Below, piece by piece: positions 1-9,465 of a stretch of DNA of 64,000 nt. This stretch comes from Bacteroides sp. M10 (GTDB lineage Bacteria > Bacteroidota > Bacteroidia > Bacteroidales > Bacteroidaceae), in the NCBI RefSeq assembly GCF_014334015.1, contig NZ_CP060488.1:4174501-4238500 (forward strand), written 5' to 3'. The notes below the pieces were generated by a model that saw nothing but the letters and a program-made list of their open reading frames with translations, ran no database searches and was not told where the DNA came from. Every line of letters begins with the position of its first letter. Positions within the stretch are counted from its first letter, which is position 1. A program made the translations under genes and the position numbers.

Positions 1-1206
1 TCGTCCTTCGCAATGTGCTTGCGTCATTACATAATCCCCTGTCATTCTGCGGCTTTCTCTGATATATAGTTGAGGCGACCAATGGTTGTCCTCGGTATAT
101 TCGTCTTTGGGATAGCCCCATGCCTGTATTTCGTCTCTTAATTCTTGCGGAACTCTGGGGTCGGTCTTGTAGAAATAAAGTAATCCTTGGGTATAGTCTT
201 TATGTGCTTTTATGATTTCTGCCTTTTCTTCGTAAGATGCTTCCGGATAGTTATGATTCATTCCAATCATATCAGTAGAAAATCCTCCCCGGTTATTTAT
301 ATCCGTCTTATTGTTTGGCATCCGGCTCCAGATAAAATAATGGTTTAGTTTCCTTTTATTGGGTTGGGCGTCAAACAGGCGTAGCAGTAACTCGTATTTG
401 GTGGAATCATAATTTTCCGGGCGGGTGATTTCTATTTTGTTGGCTGGATTGTCGGTGAGGCAAATGCGGTAATTATAGGCTTGTACTAACTTGTCGCCCG
501 TACCGTCCGATGAAAGTGCGGCAGGACTGATTCCCCATAATAATCCGCTTGTGGAATCACCTTTTATCTTGTATGGGTCTACTCCATCCGGAAACTGGTG
601 TCCTTTCATCAGTTGGACGCCATTATAAGTTTCATCATACAGTTTGTTGCTTTCCCGGCCTATCGTGTAGGAAACTCCTGCTTTAGCCATCAGGTCACCC
701 TCATAAGTACAGTCGATGAATACTTTGGCGGCTATGGATTTGCCGGGTTTTGTTCCGTCGGAACTTTCAAGAGTGATATTTTTTATATATCCATTGGCAA
801 GTTGGGCATCTGTGATTCTGTATTTGTATAAAACTTCGACGTCTGCCCGTTTAATGTAGTCATTAAAGAGGCTGTCCGCTATTTTGGGTTCGAATATCCA
901 TTGTTCCAGTTTGCCATAATGAGCTCCCAAACGGCGGTAAAAGTCTTTTGATAATCCGGTCACTACTTGTTTGTTTCCTATATCGGTGAAACCAAGTCCA
1001 CCGGAAGTCAGTCCACCGAGGCGGTTTTGCGGTTCGATAAGTAACACTTTCTTACCCAACATCTTGGCAGAGTATGCTGCTATTACTCCAGCGGAAGTAC
1101 CACCATAGATACATATATCGTACTCTTCCTTCGGGTTGCTTTTACAACTGAACAGAAAAGTAAGAATGGTCAATAATAGAATCAGTTTCTTCATATCCGA
1201 TTTCAT
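1..1206 (-). CDS. FAD-dependent oxidoreductase, exported, C-terminus outside window
   Basis: The frame is open from 1206 to the window edge, giving 402 residues without a stop. The N-terminus has a lipoprotein-like signal (lipobox LFSC) followed at once by a Rossmann FAD-binding motif (YDICIYGGTSAGVIAA) and a second strand ending KVLLIEP. Later FIDCTYEGDLMAKAGVSYT matches the FAD_oxidored (PF12831) family and is shared with the paralogue at 6193-7839. Two starts are in frame: ATG at 1206, whose ATGA overlaps the GH3 stop, and ATG at 1194 (MKKLILLL), which gives the cleaner signal peptide. It is the last visible gene of the glycan locus. The substrate is unknown; oxidation of a sugar or glycoside in the periplasm is inference. 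The family assignment is firm, the role is not. Confidence 0.85.
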   Translation of the reverse strand, partial: MKSDMKKLILLLTILTFLFSCKSNPKEEYDICIYGGTSAGVIAAYSAKMLGKKVLLIEPQNRLGGLTSGGLGFTDIGNKQVVTGLSKDFYRRLGAHYGKLEQWIFEPKIADSLFNDYIKRADVEVLYKYRITDAQLANGYIKNITLESSDGTKPGKSIAAKVFIDCTYEGDLMAKAGVSYTIGRESNKLYDETYNGVQLMKGHQFPDGVDPYKIKGDSTSGLLWGISPAALSSDGTGDKLVQAYNYRICLTDNPANKIEITRPENYDSTKYELLLRLFDAQPNKRKLNHYFIWSRMPNNKTDINNRGGFSTDMIGMNHNYPEASYEEKAEIIKAHKDYTQGLLYFYKTDPRVPQELRDEIQAWGYPKDEYTEDNHWSPQLYIRESRRMTGDYVMTQAHCEGR

Positions 1207-3518
1207 TTTACGTTAAACTTAACTTTTTGCAGGTCTTTGTCCAAAGAACTACCGCCCACCATGACGGTGAACGTACCCGGTTCCAGTACATATTCGGCTT
1301 TATGGTTATAGTAGGAAAGGTCTTCTTTGTTTAAGCGAAATGATACCACTTTGCTTTCTCCCTTTTCCAAAAGAATACGTTGAAAACGTTTCAGTTCTTT
1401 CACCGGTCGGGTGGTGTTACTGTAATCATCCCGAATATAAAGTTGGACGACTTCTTCCCCTCGCCTTTTTCCTGTGTTACTGACATTCACAGTAACCTCT
1501 ATTTCTTCGTTGGCATGATAATCCGCCTTGTTTACTTTAAGCTGGTCGTACTTGAAAGAAGTATAGCTTAGGCCATACCCGAAAGGATAAAGCGGCGTTT
1601 TGTCCCCGTCGATATAAGGATGGAGAAATTGGGACGGTTTGTGATTATATACAGTTGAAATCTGACCTACGTGCCGTGGAATAGTGATGGGTAACTTTCC
1701 GCTGGGGTTTACTTTGCCGAAGATGATTTCCGCAATTGCTTTTCCACCCATTGACCCTGGTTCCCAAGCTTCAATAATAGCCGGGATATTTTCAGCAATC
1801 CATCCGGTGGCAAGGGGACGTCCGTTTACCAAAATGATGATAGTAGGAACGCCTGTCTTGTAAATAGATTCCACAAGATAGTCCTGTTTACCCCAAAGGG
1901 TGATATCCATACGGTCCCTGTTTTCTCCGCATGTTTTCTCTTTCCAGTGCTGTCGGAAAGAGTCTTCTCCAACTACGACAATTGCCAGATCCGAAGACTT
2001 TGCTGTTTGTATGGCCTCATCTATTTTGGCACTATCCAATGCTCTCATATTCCAGCCGACATCTACATAATTTATCTGTGCACCGGGTGCTTCCTCTTTT
2101 ATGCCTTTCAGTATGGTTGATACATTCTTCTCCGGTTGCTCAAATACCCAGTCGCCCATGATTGACTGGTTATTGGCGTTAGGCCCTGTCACGAGTATCT
2201 TTTTGAATTTTTGGGTGTCAACGGGAAGCAGACTCTCGTTTTTCAATAGGACAATGGAGCGCCGGGCGATTTCTAGTGCTGTTTGCTGATGTTCTTTGGT
2301 GAAAACCGTATTCTTTATTCCGGCTTCCGTAACATATCGGTTCTCGAATAATCCTAGCCGGAACTTGGCTTCCAGTATCTTGGCGCATGCTTTGTTAATT
2401 CTTTCTTCCGTCAGTTTTCCTTCTTTTATAAGTTTCAGGATGGCATCGGAAAAAACAGGGCCATGCATATGCATGTCTACTCCACCATTTACGGATAGAA
2501 AGAATGCGTCAGCTGTATTTTCGGCTATCCGGTGGCGTGTGCTGATTGCTTCCATATCCATCCAGTCGCTTACAATGAACCCATCGAATCCGTATTCATT
2601 CCGCATAATGTCGGTCATCAACCATTTGTTTGCATGACACGGGACTCCATTCAATTCGTTATGTGCCGGCATAAGGGTAAAAGGTTTGGCTTCTTGTATG
2701 GCTGCTTTGAATGGGGGCAAAAAGAAGTTTCTTAGTTTGCCTTCACTCAATTCTACCGGACTGGCATTGGTTCCGTTATTGGCTATTCCCCCTGCAACCA
2801 AATGTTTGGCACAGGCCAATACGGTATTTAGTCCTGTAAGGCTGTCTGTTTGCAGACCTTTTATGGATGCTACTCCCATGCGGGATACCAGATAAGGGTC
2901 TTCTCCGAATGTTTCTCCTACTCTTCCCCAACGGGCATCACAGGCTATTTCTATGTTGGGAGTGAAAGCCCAGTGAGAACCTGTCGCACGCATTTCGAAG
3001 GCTGTCTGCCTGCTTGCCTGTTCTATTAAATCGGGCGCAAATGTGGAAGCCATTCCTATCGGAGACGGGTAAATGGTAGAGCCGCTGACGAGCCCGTTTC
3101 CATGTATGGCATCAATCCCTATCAGCAAGGGAATTTTCAAACGGCTTTTTTCCGCCAACTTTTGCAGATGATTGGCTTCCGCAGGAGTCAGGACATGAAG
3201 AAATGAACCGATTTCTCCCCGTGTGACCATTCGTTCCACTCCTGTGGAGTGCAATCCTTTGTAAAATCCTCTGGCATGACCGTTCAGTAACTCTTCTTCC
3301 GTGATATTCTTTTCCGCGTCGCGCATATGTTCCAGACCTACATACTGGCACATTTGGGCAACCTTTTCTTTCAGCGTCATTAAGGACATCAGATTTTCCA
3401 CTCTTGTCCGGATTGGCTGGGAAGGATCAAGATAAAGCGGTCGTTCAGGTATGTCATTAGCCCCGAATACTAAGGGCTGAAAAGTAATTAGCAGGATGGA
3501 TAGTAATTTTATTTTCAT
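1203..3518 (-). CDS. Glycoside hydrolase family 3 beta-glucosidase (BglX-like)
   Basis: This 771-residue protein has the usual length of periplasmic GH3 enzymes. A signal peptide (about residues 1-19, ending FGA) precedes the GH3 N-terminal barrel, which shows the substrate-binding KHLVAGG region near 238-244 and the nucleophile motif GFIVSDW with Asp318. The C-terminal alpha/beta sandwich (about 430-640) is followed by a fibronectin III-like domain (about 680-765, beginning near VNVSNTGKRRGEEVVQLYI). GH3 enzymes of this form release terminal glucose, or sometimes xylose, from beta-linked oligosaccharides. Here it would finish breakdown of oligosaccharides imported by the SusC/SusD pair. It follows the Ig-like lipoprotein gene after an 85-nt gap with a hairpin and overlaps the next gene by 4 nt. 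Linkage specificity cannot be read from sequence. Confidence 0.92.
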   Translation of the reverse strand: MKIKLLSILLITFQPLVFGANDIPERPLYLDPSQPIRTRVENLMSLMTLKEKVAQMCQYVGLEHMRDAEKNITEEELLNGHARGFYKGLHSTGVERMVTRGEIGSFLHVLTPAEANHLQKLAEKSRLKIPLLIGIDAIHGNGLVSGSTIYPSPIGMASTFAPDLIEQASRQTAFEMRATGSHWAFTPNIEIACDARWGRVGETFGEDPYLVSRMGVASIKGLQTDSLTGLNTVLACAKHLVAGGIANNGTNASPVELSEGKLRNFFLPPFKAAIQEAKPFTLMPAHNELNGVPCHANKWLMTDIMRNEYGFDGFIVSDWMDMEAISTRHRIAENTADAFFLSVNGGVDMHMHGPVFSDAILKLIKEGKLTEERINKACAKILEAKFRLGLFENRYVTEAGIKNTVFTKEHQQTALEIARRSIVLLKNESLLPVDTQKFKKILVTGPNANNQSIMGDWVFEQPEKNVSTILKGIKEEAPGAQINYVDVGWNMRALDSAKIDEAIQTAKSSDLAIVVVGEDSFRQHWKEKTCGENRDRMDITLWGKQDYLVESIYKTGVPTIIILVNGRPLATGWIAENIPAIIEAWEPGSMGGKAIAEIIFGKVNPSGKLPITIPRHVGQISTVYNHKPSQFLHPYIDGDKTPLYPFGYGLSYTSFKYDQLKVNKADYHANEEIEVTVNVSNTGKRRGEEVVQLYIRDDYSNTTRPVKELKRFQRILLEKGESKVVSFRLNKEDLSYYNHKAEYVLEPGTFTVMVGGSSLDKDLQKVKFNVK

Positions 3519-3543
3519 TGTTTTATAGATAATAATTTCTAAT

Positions 3544-3574
3544 CCGCCCCTATTTTTGTCATAAATAAGGGCGG
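3544..3574 (-). promoter_or_regulatory. Intercistronic hairpin between the Ig-like lipoprotein and GH3 genes
   Basis: Arms at 3544-3555 and 3563-3574 pair over 12 bp with one mismatch around a 7-nt loop, with a GC-rich base (CCGCCC/GGGCGG). No T tract follows on the transcribed minus strand, so it is not a classic terminator. It sits in the only gap over 30 nt downstream of susC in this operon. It could stabilise the upstream message or set the relative dose of the GH3 gene; that is inference. Confidence 0.45.
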
Positions 3575-3603
3575 TTAAGAATTAATTTATTTTGAGAACC
3601 GGG

Positions 3604-4818
3604 TTATTTTTCCACTTTCATGTCTATGGTGACATTTCCTTTTGAACTGCCGCTGGCAAATGACCTGACAATTATAATACCATATTTGTCGGTAACAGTT
3701 TTGAATCCGATGATAGAGCCTACTCCCAGCTTGTCTGTCAGTTTCTCTACTTCTGCTTCGGATGAGCTCGTGTAGAGATTCTGAATCATTTCAGCAGAAT
3801 TGATTGCTAAGAATTCGTCTGGCGTCATTTGGATAACTTTCAGTTTCGTACTGTTACGATGTTCCCAGGTTGTTATTGCATCTGGTGCTTTAAAAATAGC
3901 TTCGATGCTTGCATCAGACGGGGATACGAAATAATAGCCGTATGAACCGTTACTATAGAATAGGGTAATGTCGATATTGGCTGATTTGGCAGCAGCTCCG
4001 TCTCGTACATAAATTTCTCCGTTAGTAGTATTTAAGAAAGGCCCTGCGTCTGTACTGGCTTGTGCTCCGATTTTAAGTGTGTAGAATTCATTTATGTCTA
4101 ATTCTACTGCTCTCGTTACTTCTACGCTATATTCACTTCTTACGATACCGCCGTTGGCATCCATCACTTCAAATGTGAATAACAGGGTTTGTCCAGCATT
4201 CAAATCAGTAGTCGTGTATGAGAATACATAGATATCACTGTTGGGATTCTCAAATGTCTCTTTGGTTAAATCTGTAATTTCCAGACCTTCGAGATATGTT
4301 TTTATGCTTCTTAATGTTGTTGCGGAAGTAATCTCAATATCGAACGCTACCACTTCTCCCGCGGTAACCGTTTCCGGTGCGGTATTAGGAATCTTTATTT
4401 CAATTTCCGGTTTGGCAGCCTGGATGTAAACTACATATTCGGCAGTGGATTTCTTTTCCTCATTGTCAGTTGCCAGTATTACAAAGTTCAATGTTTTACC
4501 TACTTCTTCCGATTTTATGGTGTATGATACGCTGTATGAGTCTTTATCCGTATTTTCCGGATATTCTTTGGCACTTCCGGGGATTTCTTGTGAATCGAGC
4601 ATGGTAACGACTTTCTTAATGCCGGCTGTGCCTGTCATCTCAACAGAAAAACAGAGTTCTGTGCCCGGATAAGCAATGACTGGTTCGTCTCCGACTTTCG
4701 TGAACTTAATAGTCGGTTTCGGGTTCTGTTGTATAGTTTCATCGTCACTGTCACATGCAATGAAGAAGATAGCTGTGAGACACAACAAGATGCCTAAATT
4801 ATATTTTAATAGTTTCAT
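3604..4818 (-). CDS. Ig-like lipoprotein, probable surface glycan-binding protein
   Basis: This is a 404-residue predicted lipoprotein: the signal ends FFIAC and is followed by DSDDE, an acidic stretch of the type that directs Bacteroides lipoproteins to the cell surface. Two Ig/cadherin-like beta-sandwich domains (about 33-135 and 136-235, each ending in a YVVYI or YSVEV strand) lead to a C-terminal domain from about 240. No catalytic motif is visible. Its position after susC and susD, between two enzymes, matches SusE/SGBP proteins, which hold glycan at the cell surface. The ligand is unknown. I infer the function from position, architecture and localisation signal, not from a recognised carbohydrate-binding module. 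Confidence 0.7.
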   Translation of the reverse strand: MKLLKYNLGILLCLTAIFFIACDSDDETIQQNPKPTIKFTKVGDEPVIAYPGTELCFSVEMTGTAGIKKVVTMLDSQEIPGSAKEYPENTDKDSYSVSYTIKSEEVGKTLNFVILATDNEEKKSTAEYVVYIQAAKPEIEIKIPNTAPETVTAGEVVAFDIEITSATTLRSIKTYLEGLEITDLTKETFENPNSDIYVFSYTTTDLNAGQTLLFTFEVMDANGGIVRSEYSVEVTRAVELDINEFYTLKIGAQASTDAGPFLNTTNGEIYVRDGAAAKSANIDITLFYSNGSYGYYFVSPSDASIEAIFKAPDAITTWEHRNSTKLKVIQMTPDEFLAINSAEMIQNLYTSSSEAEVEKLTDKLGVGSIIGFKTVTDKYGIIIVRSFASGSSKGNVTIDMKVEK

Positions 4819-4832
4819 AGTCGATAATTTTT

Positions 4833-6188
4833 TTATTGAACTGAAAATGGAATAACCGCACTTGCTACTTTTTTGTTTTTCACATCGCGCACAAAGACTA
4901 TCAGACGATAGTTACCGACCGTTGAGGGAGCCTTGAATGTAATTTCCTTTTTAGTGTTATCATCTATTAATCCGGTGATGCCATCCGGCAGGCTGCCGTC
5001 TGAAGAAGCTGTCTTTTCCTTCATAATCATCCAATCGTAGGTCAGTGCATCCCCATCCGGGTCGGTGGCTGTGACTTTAGCTTCGTTGGATGAATTCGGG
5101 CTGACAATAATAGCGTCTTCCGCTTTCTTGCCATTCATCAGTATATCATTACGGGTTGCTATTACCGGGGCCCGGTTTTTCGGATAACTTCCTGTCCATG
5201 CATATTGCATGGCATCAACTGCTGGGAAGGTATATCCTTTTTTGTCGAATAGCCCGTACCAGGTCAGTACTTCCCCGTGAGTTTGGTATCCCCATAAGAA
5301 TACAAACGAACCTAAGCAACCGTTGTCTTTATTGGCAGCTATATTCTCTTGGTAGGCTTTCAGATAGTCAGCTTCTTTTTCACTGCTGGTCTGTTCTACT
5401 AGACCTCCCCATGGTAGCACTCTTTCGGGTTCGGGATTCATTTGCCAAGTGCCGCGTGGTCCGAACTCTGTAATCATATACGGCTTGGTCCAGCCTGCGG
5501 ACTGAAGATTTCCCAATACCCCCGGCAGGTTAGGCGCATACGTATTGACTGAAAGAATATCTATATGCGGAGCTTTTTCTATAATATTTTTTATGTGGTT
5601 TACATTAGAGGAAGCCAATGTCGTTGTAGTGGGATGATTAGGATCGGTTTCATGAATCATCTTGGCTATGTCATTGATGGCATCCCATAGTTTGAGATTG
5701 GTGTAACTTGCTTCCGCTTCATTTCCTATCGACCATACCAAAAGCGCCGGATGGTCCTTGAAACGTTCGACTGCCGCTTTCATTTCATCAAATTGAGCTT
5801 TTACTGCCGCTTCGTTGTTATAATCGAAACCGTCGGTTTCTCTTTTTATGTAAAGTCCGAAATTGACATAGAGTCCTTTTTCCTGAGCGGCATCCAGAAT
5901 GGCTTTGCTCTTGTCGGATACTCCGTATGTCCTGACTACATTAGCACCGAAATCAGCTGCTTCAGCATAGAAGTTGTTGCATGCGGCTCCTTTGACATAT
6001 AGTTCTTGACCGTCCACCAGCAATCTCCATTTCCCGTCGACTTTTGATGTCTCAACTTTAACGGGAGGAACAATTGGCTTTTCTTCAAAAGAGCCTTTAG
6101 GTATTGTATAGTTGTCGCTGTCTGAGCATGCAACATTCAGTACGGCGGCAAGCACAAAAACTGAGGTTATTATGTATTTTAGTTTCAT
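4833..6188 (-). CDS. Clan GH-A glycoside hydrolase (TIM barrel plus Ig-like domain), lipoprotein
   Basis: This 451-residue protein has a lipoprotein signal (lipobox LNVAC, Cys21) followed by SDSDN. The sequence DGKWRLLVDGQELYVKGA (about 51-68) is the usual entry to GH2/GH5-type (beta/alpha)8 barrels. WSIGNEAEA places the acid/base at Glu157, preceded by Asn156 as clan GH-A requires. YMITEFG places the nucleophile at Glu241. A C-terminal Ig/PKD-like domain (about 340-451, with TDPDGDALTYDW) ends the protein. The family could be GH2-like, GH5-like or GH158; GH158 beta-1,3-glucanases share the barrel-plus-Ig architecture. The GH3 partner makes a beta-glucan substrate plausible. It lies 4 nt after the FAD oxidoreductase. 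Clan is confident, family and substrate are not. Confidence 0.8.
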   Translation of the reverse strand: MKLKYIITSVFVLAAVLNVACSDSDNYTIPKGSFEEKPIVPPVKVETSKVDGKWRLLVDGQELYVKGAACNNFYAEAADFGANVVRTYGVSDKSKAILDAAQEKGLYVNFGLYIKRETDGFDYNNEAAVKAQFDEMKAAVERFKDHPALLVWSIGNEAEASYTNLKLWDAINDIAKMIHETDPNHPTTTTLASSNVNHIKNIIEKAPHIDILSVNTYAPNLPGVLGNLQSAGWTKPYMITEFGPRGTWQMNPEPERVLPWGGLVEQTSSEKEADYLKAYQENIAANKDNGCLGSFVFLWGYQTHGEVLTWYGLFDKKGYTFPAVDAMQYAWTGSYPKNRAPVIATRNDILMNGKKAEDAIIVSPNSSNEAKVTATDPDGDALTYDWMIMKEKTASSDGSLPDGITGLIDDNTKKEITFKAPSTVGNYRLIVFVRDVKNKKVASAVIPFSVQ

Positions 6189-6192
6189 AACT

Positions 6193-7839
6193 TTATTTTT
6201 TAGTGGGTACTGATAATAATTGTCCGTCCTGTAGTAATTTATACTTCAATACATCATAAGATATTTTCTGGACAGGTAAATTCGAATCTATTGCTAGAGC
6301 GGCGGCTGTGGCTGCCGATTGTCCTAATATCATATATACCGGTTCCATCCTGATTGTACTATAGGCAACATGAGAAGATGATAAACATACGGTTGCCAAT
6401 AGGTTGGCACATTCTTCCTCTTTAGGAGTCAGTGAATAATAACTGATGGAGTAGGGAATGGTAGGGGCGAATATAGTACCCTCATTTCTTAATTTGCCCT
6501 CTTGGTCGATGACGCGGGATACATAATGGCAGTCTAGGGCATAAGAACCCAGTCCCACCGAATGTTCGGCCGGCGTACGATCTATTTTGCGTACATTCTT
6601 TTCTGTCATTACAAATGCTCCGATCATCCTGCGGGCTTCCCGTACGTATATTTGATAAGGGAAATTCTGGGTGTCAGTGAATTCGTCTTTAGGCAATCCC
6701 CAATCCAGCATTTCTTTGCGGATATGTTCTGGTACACGTTTGTCATGTCCCAGAAACCACAACATGCCCAGCGCATAATCTTTATGTAACTGCTCTATTT
6801 CCTGCCTGGTTTTATAGTCGGCTTCTGCATAGTTATAACTTGCTCCGAAGAAGTCCAGATGGTTGGTATCCGTTTTCTTGTTAGGCATAGGAGTCAATGT
6901 TATAATTTGCTGAAGTTTTGTTTCCGGTTCCAGTTTTAGCATACGTGCATATATCTCATACCATAACGGATTATAGTTCTTCGGCTTTTGAATAGATATA
7001 CGGTTATCGGGGTCGTTTGTCAGAGTCATTCTGTAGCAATAGGCTTGCACGCGTTTGTCCGCATCCCCTTGTTTGCCCCATTCCTGATCTGTAACGTAGG
7101 GCAAGGCGCCTGATTTTACATTCCCTTCTTTAATGTAAGGGCTTATTTTTGTCAGGTCTTTTCCTTGGTCGTAATTGAGACGGATGCCGTTATAGGTTTC
7201 CCCGTATTGCAGGTTTGATTCGCGTCCTACTGTGTAGGATACTCCTGCACGTGCCAGAAGATCGCCTTCGTAGGAAGCGTCTATAAATATTTTGGCTTCA
7301 ATTACCTTTCCATTCTCCAGTTGGATACTCCGGATTATATTCTCTTCTTTCCGGACGTTCTTATCCAGATCAAGCCGGTGGTTGAAAAGAATTTCTACTC
7401 CTGCCGTTTTCAACATATCCCGCATAATTCGTTCGGCTACTGAAGATTCATAAACCCATTGTATCTGTCTTTCATCATTTTTCCCTTTATATGTACGCTT
7501 TAATGTCGAAACCATGAATGATTCTCTGTCCTGATTGCGCCAGACTTCAGGTTGCAGGTAGTAATCGTATATTTTGTTGTAGAATTCTTTTGTTATACCA
7601 CCTATCAGGTCATTACGGTTCATGTCGGTGGCTGTCAGTCCTGATGTGACAAGACCGCCGACATGGTTGTTTTTCGATATAAGCACTACTTTCTTACCCA
7701 TACGCGCGCCTTGTATCGCTGCAATTACTCCGGAAGCTGACTCTCCGTATATACAAATATCATATGATGGAGTATTGGCAAACAAGCCCGTAACGAAAGA
7801 GCAGAACAGTAGTGTTATTATGGTAATCTTTTTTTTCAT
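6193..7839 (-). CDS. FAD-dependent oxidoreductase, exported
   Basis: This 548-residue protein has a Sec-type signal peptide (about 1-21, ending GLFA) and an N-terminal FAD-binding Rossmann motif (YDICIYGESASGVIAA, about 25-40). GGLVTSGL follows and, about 190 residues in, FIDASYEGDLLARAGVSYT, both shared with the gene at 1-1206. The family is FAD_oxidored (PF12831). Because the signal is Sec-like with no twin-arginine motif, FAD would have to be bound after export; this is inference. It sits between susD and the GH-A hydrolase with gaps of 27 and 4 nt, so it is co-transcribed with the glycan machinery. A role in oxidising a sugar ring or glycoside before cleavage is possible but unproven. Confidence 0.88.
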   Translation of the reverse strand: MKKKITIITLLFCSFVTGLFANTPSYDICIYGESASGVIAAIQGARMGKKVVLISKNNHVGGLVTSGLTATDMNRNDLIGGITKEFYNKIYDYYLQPEVWRNQDRESFMVSTLKRTYKGKNDERQIQWVYESSVAERIMRDMLKTAGVEILFNHRLDLDKNVRKEENIIRSIQLENGKVIEAKIFIDASYEGDLLARAGVSYTVGRESNLQYGETYNGIRLNYDQGKDLTKISPYIKEGNVKSGALPYVTDQEWGKQGDADKRVQAYCYRMTLTNDPDNRISIQKPKNYNPLWYEIYARMLKLEPETKLQQIITLTPMPNKKTDTNHLDFFGASYNYAEADYKTRQEIEQLHKDYALGMLWFLGHDKRVPEHIRKEMLDWGLPKDEFTDTQNFPYQIYVREARRMIGAFVMTEKNVRKIDRTPAEHSVGLGSYALDCHYVSRVIDQEGKLRNEGTIFAPTIPYSISYYSLTPKEEECANLLATVCLSSSHVAYSTIRMEPVYMILGQSAATAAALAIDSNLPVQKISYDVLKYKLLQDGQLLSVPTKK

Positions 7840-7866
7840 CTTATTATATGTATGTTTTTTCAGTTA

Positions 7867-9453
7867 TTATTTGTATCCTACATTTTGCGGGAAATTTTCG
7901 GCTCCCATATTGATAACTTCTGCTTCGGGTATCGGCCATCGCACAAAGTGCGGGTTGGCGGGCAGATTGTTGCGTCCGAGAATGGATGCGGGAATTTCCG
8001 GATCTCCAGCGTATGCCTTGACTTGCTCAATAAGTATTCCCAACCGTTTCAGGAAATACCATCTGTCACCTTCGAAAGACAGTTCGCGAGCTTGTTCGTC
8101 CATAATGTCTTTCATGGTAAGCATGCCAGTGAATTTGTTGTTTCCGGCTCTTTCCCATGTTTTGTTAAAGTAGTATTTGGCTAATGTTTGGTCGTTCTTC
8201 ATCAAGGCTGCCTCGGCAGCCATTATATAGGATTCAGCTAGACGGTACACTATTACATCTTTATAACTGCGTGTTTCCGAAGCGGTGCGCGTCCATTTAT
8301 CCCCATATTTGATGCATCCCGGATATACATTCTTATTAATACTTCCATTCTTATATAGAGGGAAATAATCTCCAGGTTTTATGGTAGCCGAACCGTATGT
8401 GATGTTTTTATCAGTAGTATTTTTGTACTGGTGTATATAGTACTCCTGATAACGTTTGTCCTTAGCCTTGTCATACAGTGAGAATAAATAGGGGCTGGGG
8501 AGACATCTTCCGTAAGTATATCCCCAGTTGTCATAAGAACAGGCATATTCTGCGGTTCCACCGATTTCGGTACGGTATTGGGCAATGAAATAGGCAGCAT
8601 AGTAATTTCCTTTTGGAGTGGCGTTGGATAAATTACCGCCCGGATTTTTACTCCACTGTTGTACCATCAACGCTTCTTTATGATTCAAGTCTCCGGCGTT
8701 GAATACTTCATTCAATGTAATCAAGTCAAAATGTCCCGATTTCTCTATTTCTTCCACTTGCTCTAAAGTTGTATCCCAGTCTTTGAGCCATAATGCGGCT
8801 TTGGCTTTCATATGACGGGCAGCAGCTTGGGTGAATCTTCCCGCTTCGTCGGATACCCAGTCGAGGTTTGTAATGGCATACTCCAAATCCTCGTAAATAA
8901 GTTCGAACACTTCTTTCTCAGAAGCGGCATGAAAATCTCTCGGATCGTTGACGTTTTCGGCTGTAGTCGGCAACATATTCAGCCATATTCTGTCGAATGT
9001 GCGGTATAGCAGGAAATAAGACTGTGCTCTGAAACATTTTGCTTCTGAGACGGTAGCCCGTAAGGAAGGGGTATCCTCTAAGTCTTCGGCTGCGGCGATT
9101 ATTTCATTGGCCTTGCCTATGATTTGATACATTGTACGCCACATGAAGCCTACCTGGCTGGCGGATGGCTTTAAATAATTAGGGTCATAGATACCGTAAA
9201 AGTTACCGGTTCCGCCGTTGGTTACAGCTAAATCCGTACCTCTTTCTAAAGCGAAGATGGTGGCATTTTCAGTATCATTTGCGTAGTAACGTTGCAATGC
9301 GTATAGTGCATTGACTGCGAGTTTTAGGCCTTCCGGTGTTCCGAATACATATTCGGAGCTATACTTCGTCTTGTGCTCTTCATCCAGGAAGTCGGAGCAG
9401 GAACTGGTGAACAGGAAGCAGGCTGTAATTATAAATAATATACTCTTTTTCAT
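7867..9453 (-). CDS. SusD-like nutrient-binding outer-membrane lipoprotein
   Basis: The protein is 528 residues, normal for the SusD/RagB family. Its signal ends at the lipobox FTSSC and is followed by SDFLDEEHK, the typical SusD start. The N-terminal helical TPR-like region includes the family sequence AKCFRAQSYFLLYRTF, and the C-terminal part has RLAESYIMAAEAAL and ELSFEGDRWYFLKRLG followed by the closing WPIPEAEV. SusD proteins form a lid over the SusC barrel and capture oligosaccharide at the cell surface. The gene follows its SusC partner after 12 nt. The ligand is inferred only from the neighbouring glycosidases. Confidence 0.95.
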   Translation of the reverse strand: MKKSILFIITACFLFTSSCSDFLDEEHKTKYSSEYVFGTPEGLKLAVNALYALQRYYANDTENATIFALERGTDLAVTNGGTGNFYGIYDPNYLKPSASQVGFMWRTMYQIIGKANEIIAAAEDLEDTPSLRATVSEAKCFRAQSYFLLYRTFDRIWLNMLPTTAENVNDPRDFHAASEKEVFELIYEDLEYAITNLDWVSDEAGRFTQAAARHMKAKAALWLKDWDTTLEQVEEIEKSGHFDLITLNEVFNAGDLNHKEALMVQQWSKNPGGNLSNATPKGNYYAAYFIAQYRTEIGGTAEYACSYDNWGYTYGRCLPSPYLFSLYDKAKDKRYQEYYIHQYKNTTDKNITYGSATIKPGDYFPLYKNGSINKNVYPGCIKYGDKWTRTASETRSYKDVIVYRLAESYIMAAEAALMKNDQTLAKYYFNKTWERAGNNKFTGMLTMKDIMDEQARELSFEGDRWYFLKRLGILIEQVKAYAGDPEIPASILGRNNLPANPHFVRWPIPEAEVINMGAENFPQNVGYK

Positions 9454-9465
9454 GATTTTATCTTA

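Noticed and set aside
7622..8173. Plus-strand frame of 183 codons
   Set aside because: It spans the junction of the FAD oxidoreductase and SusD genes on the other strand and shows no recognisable domain.
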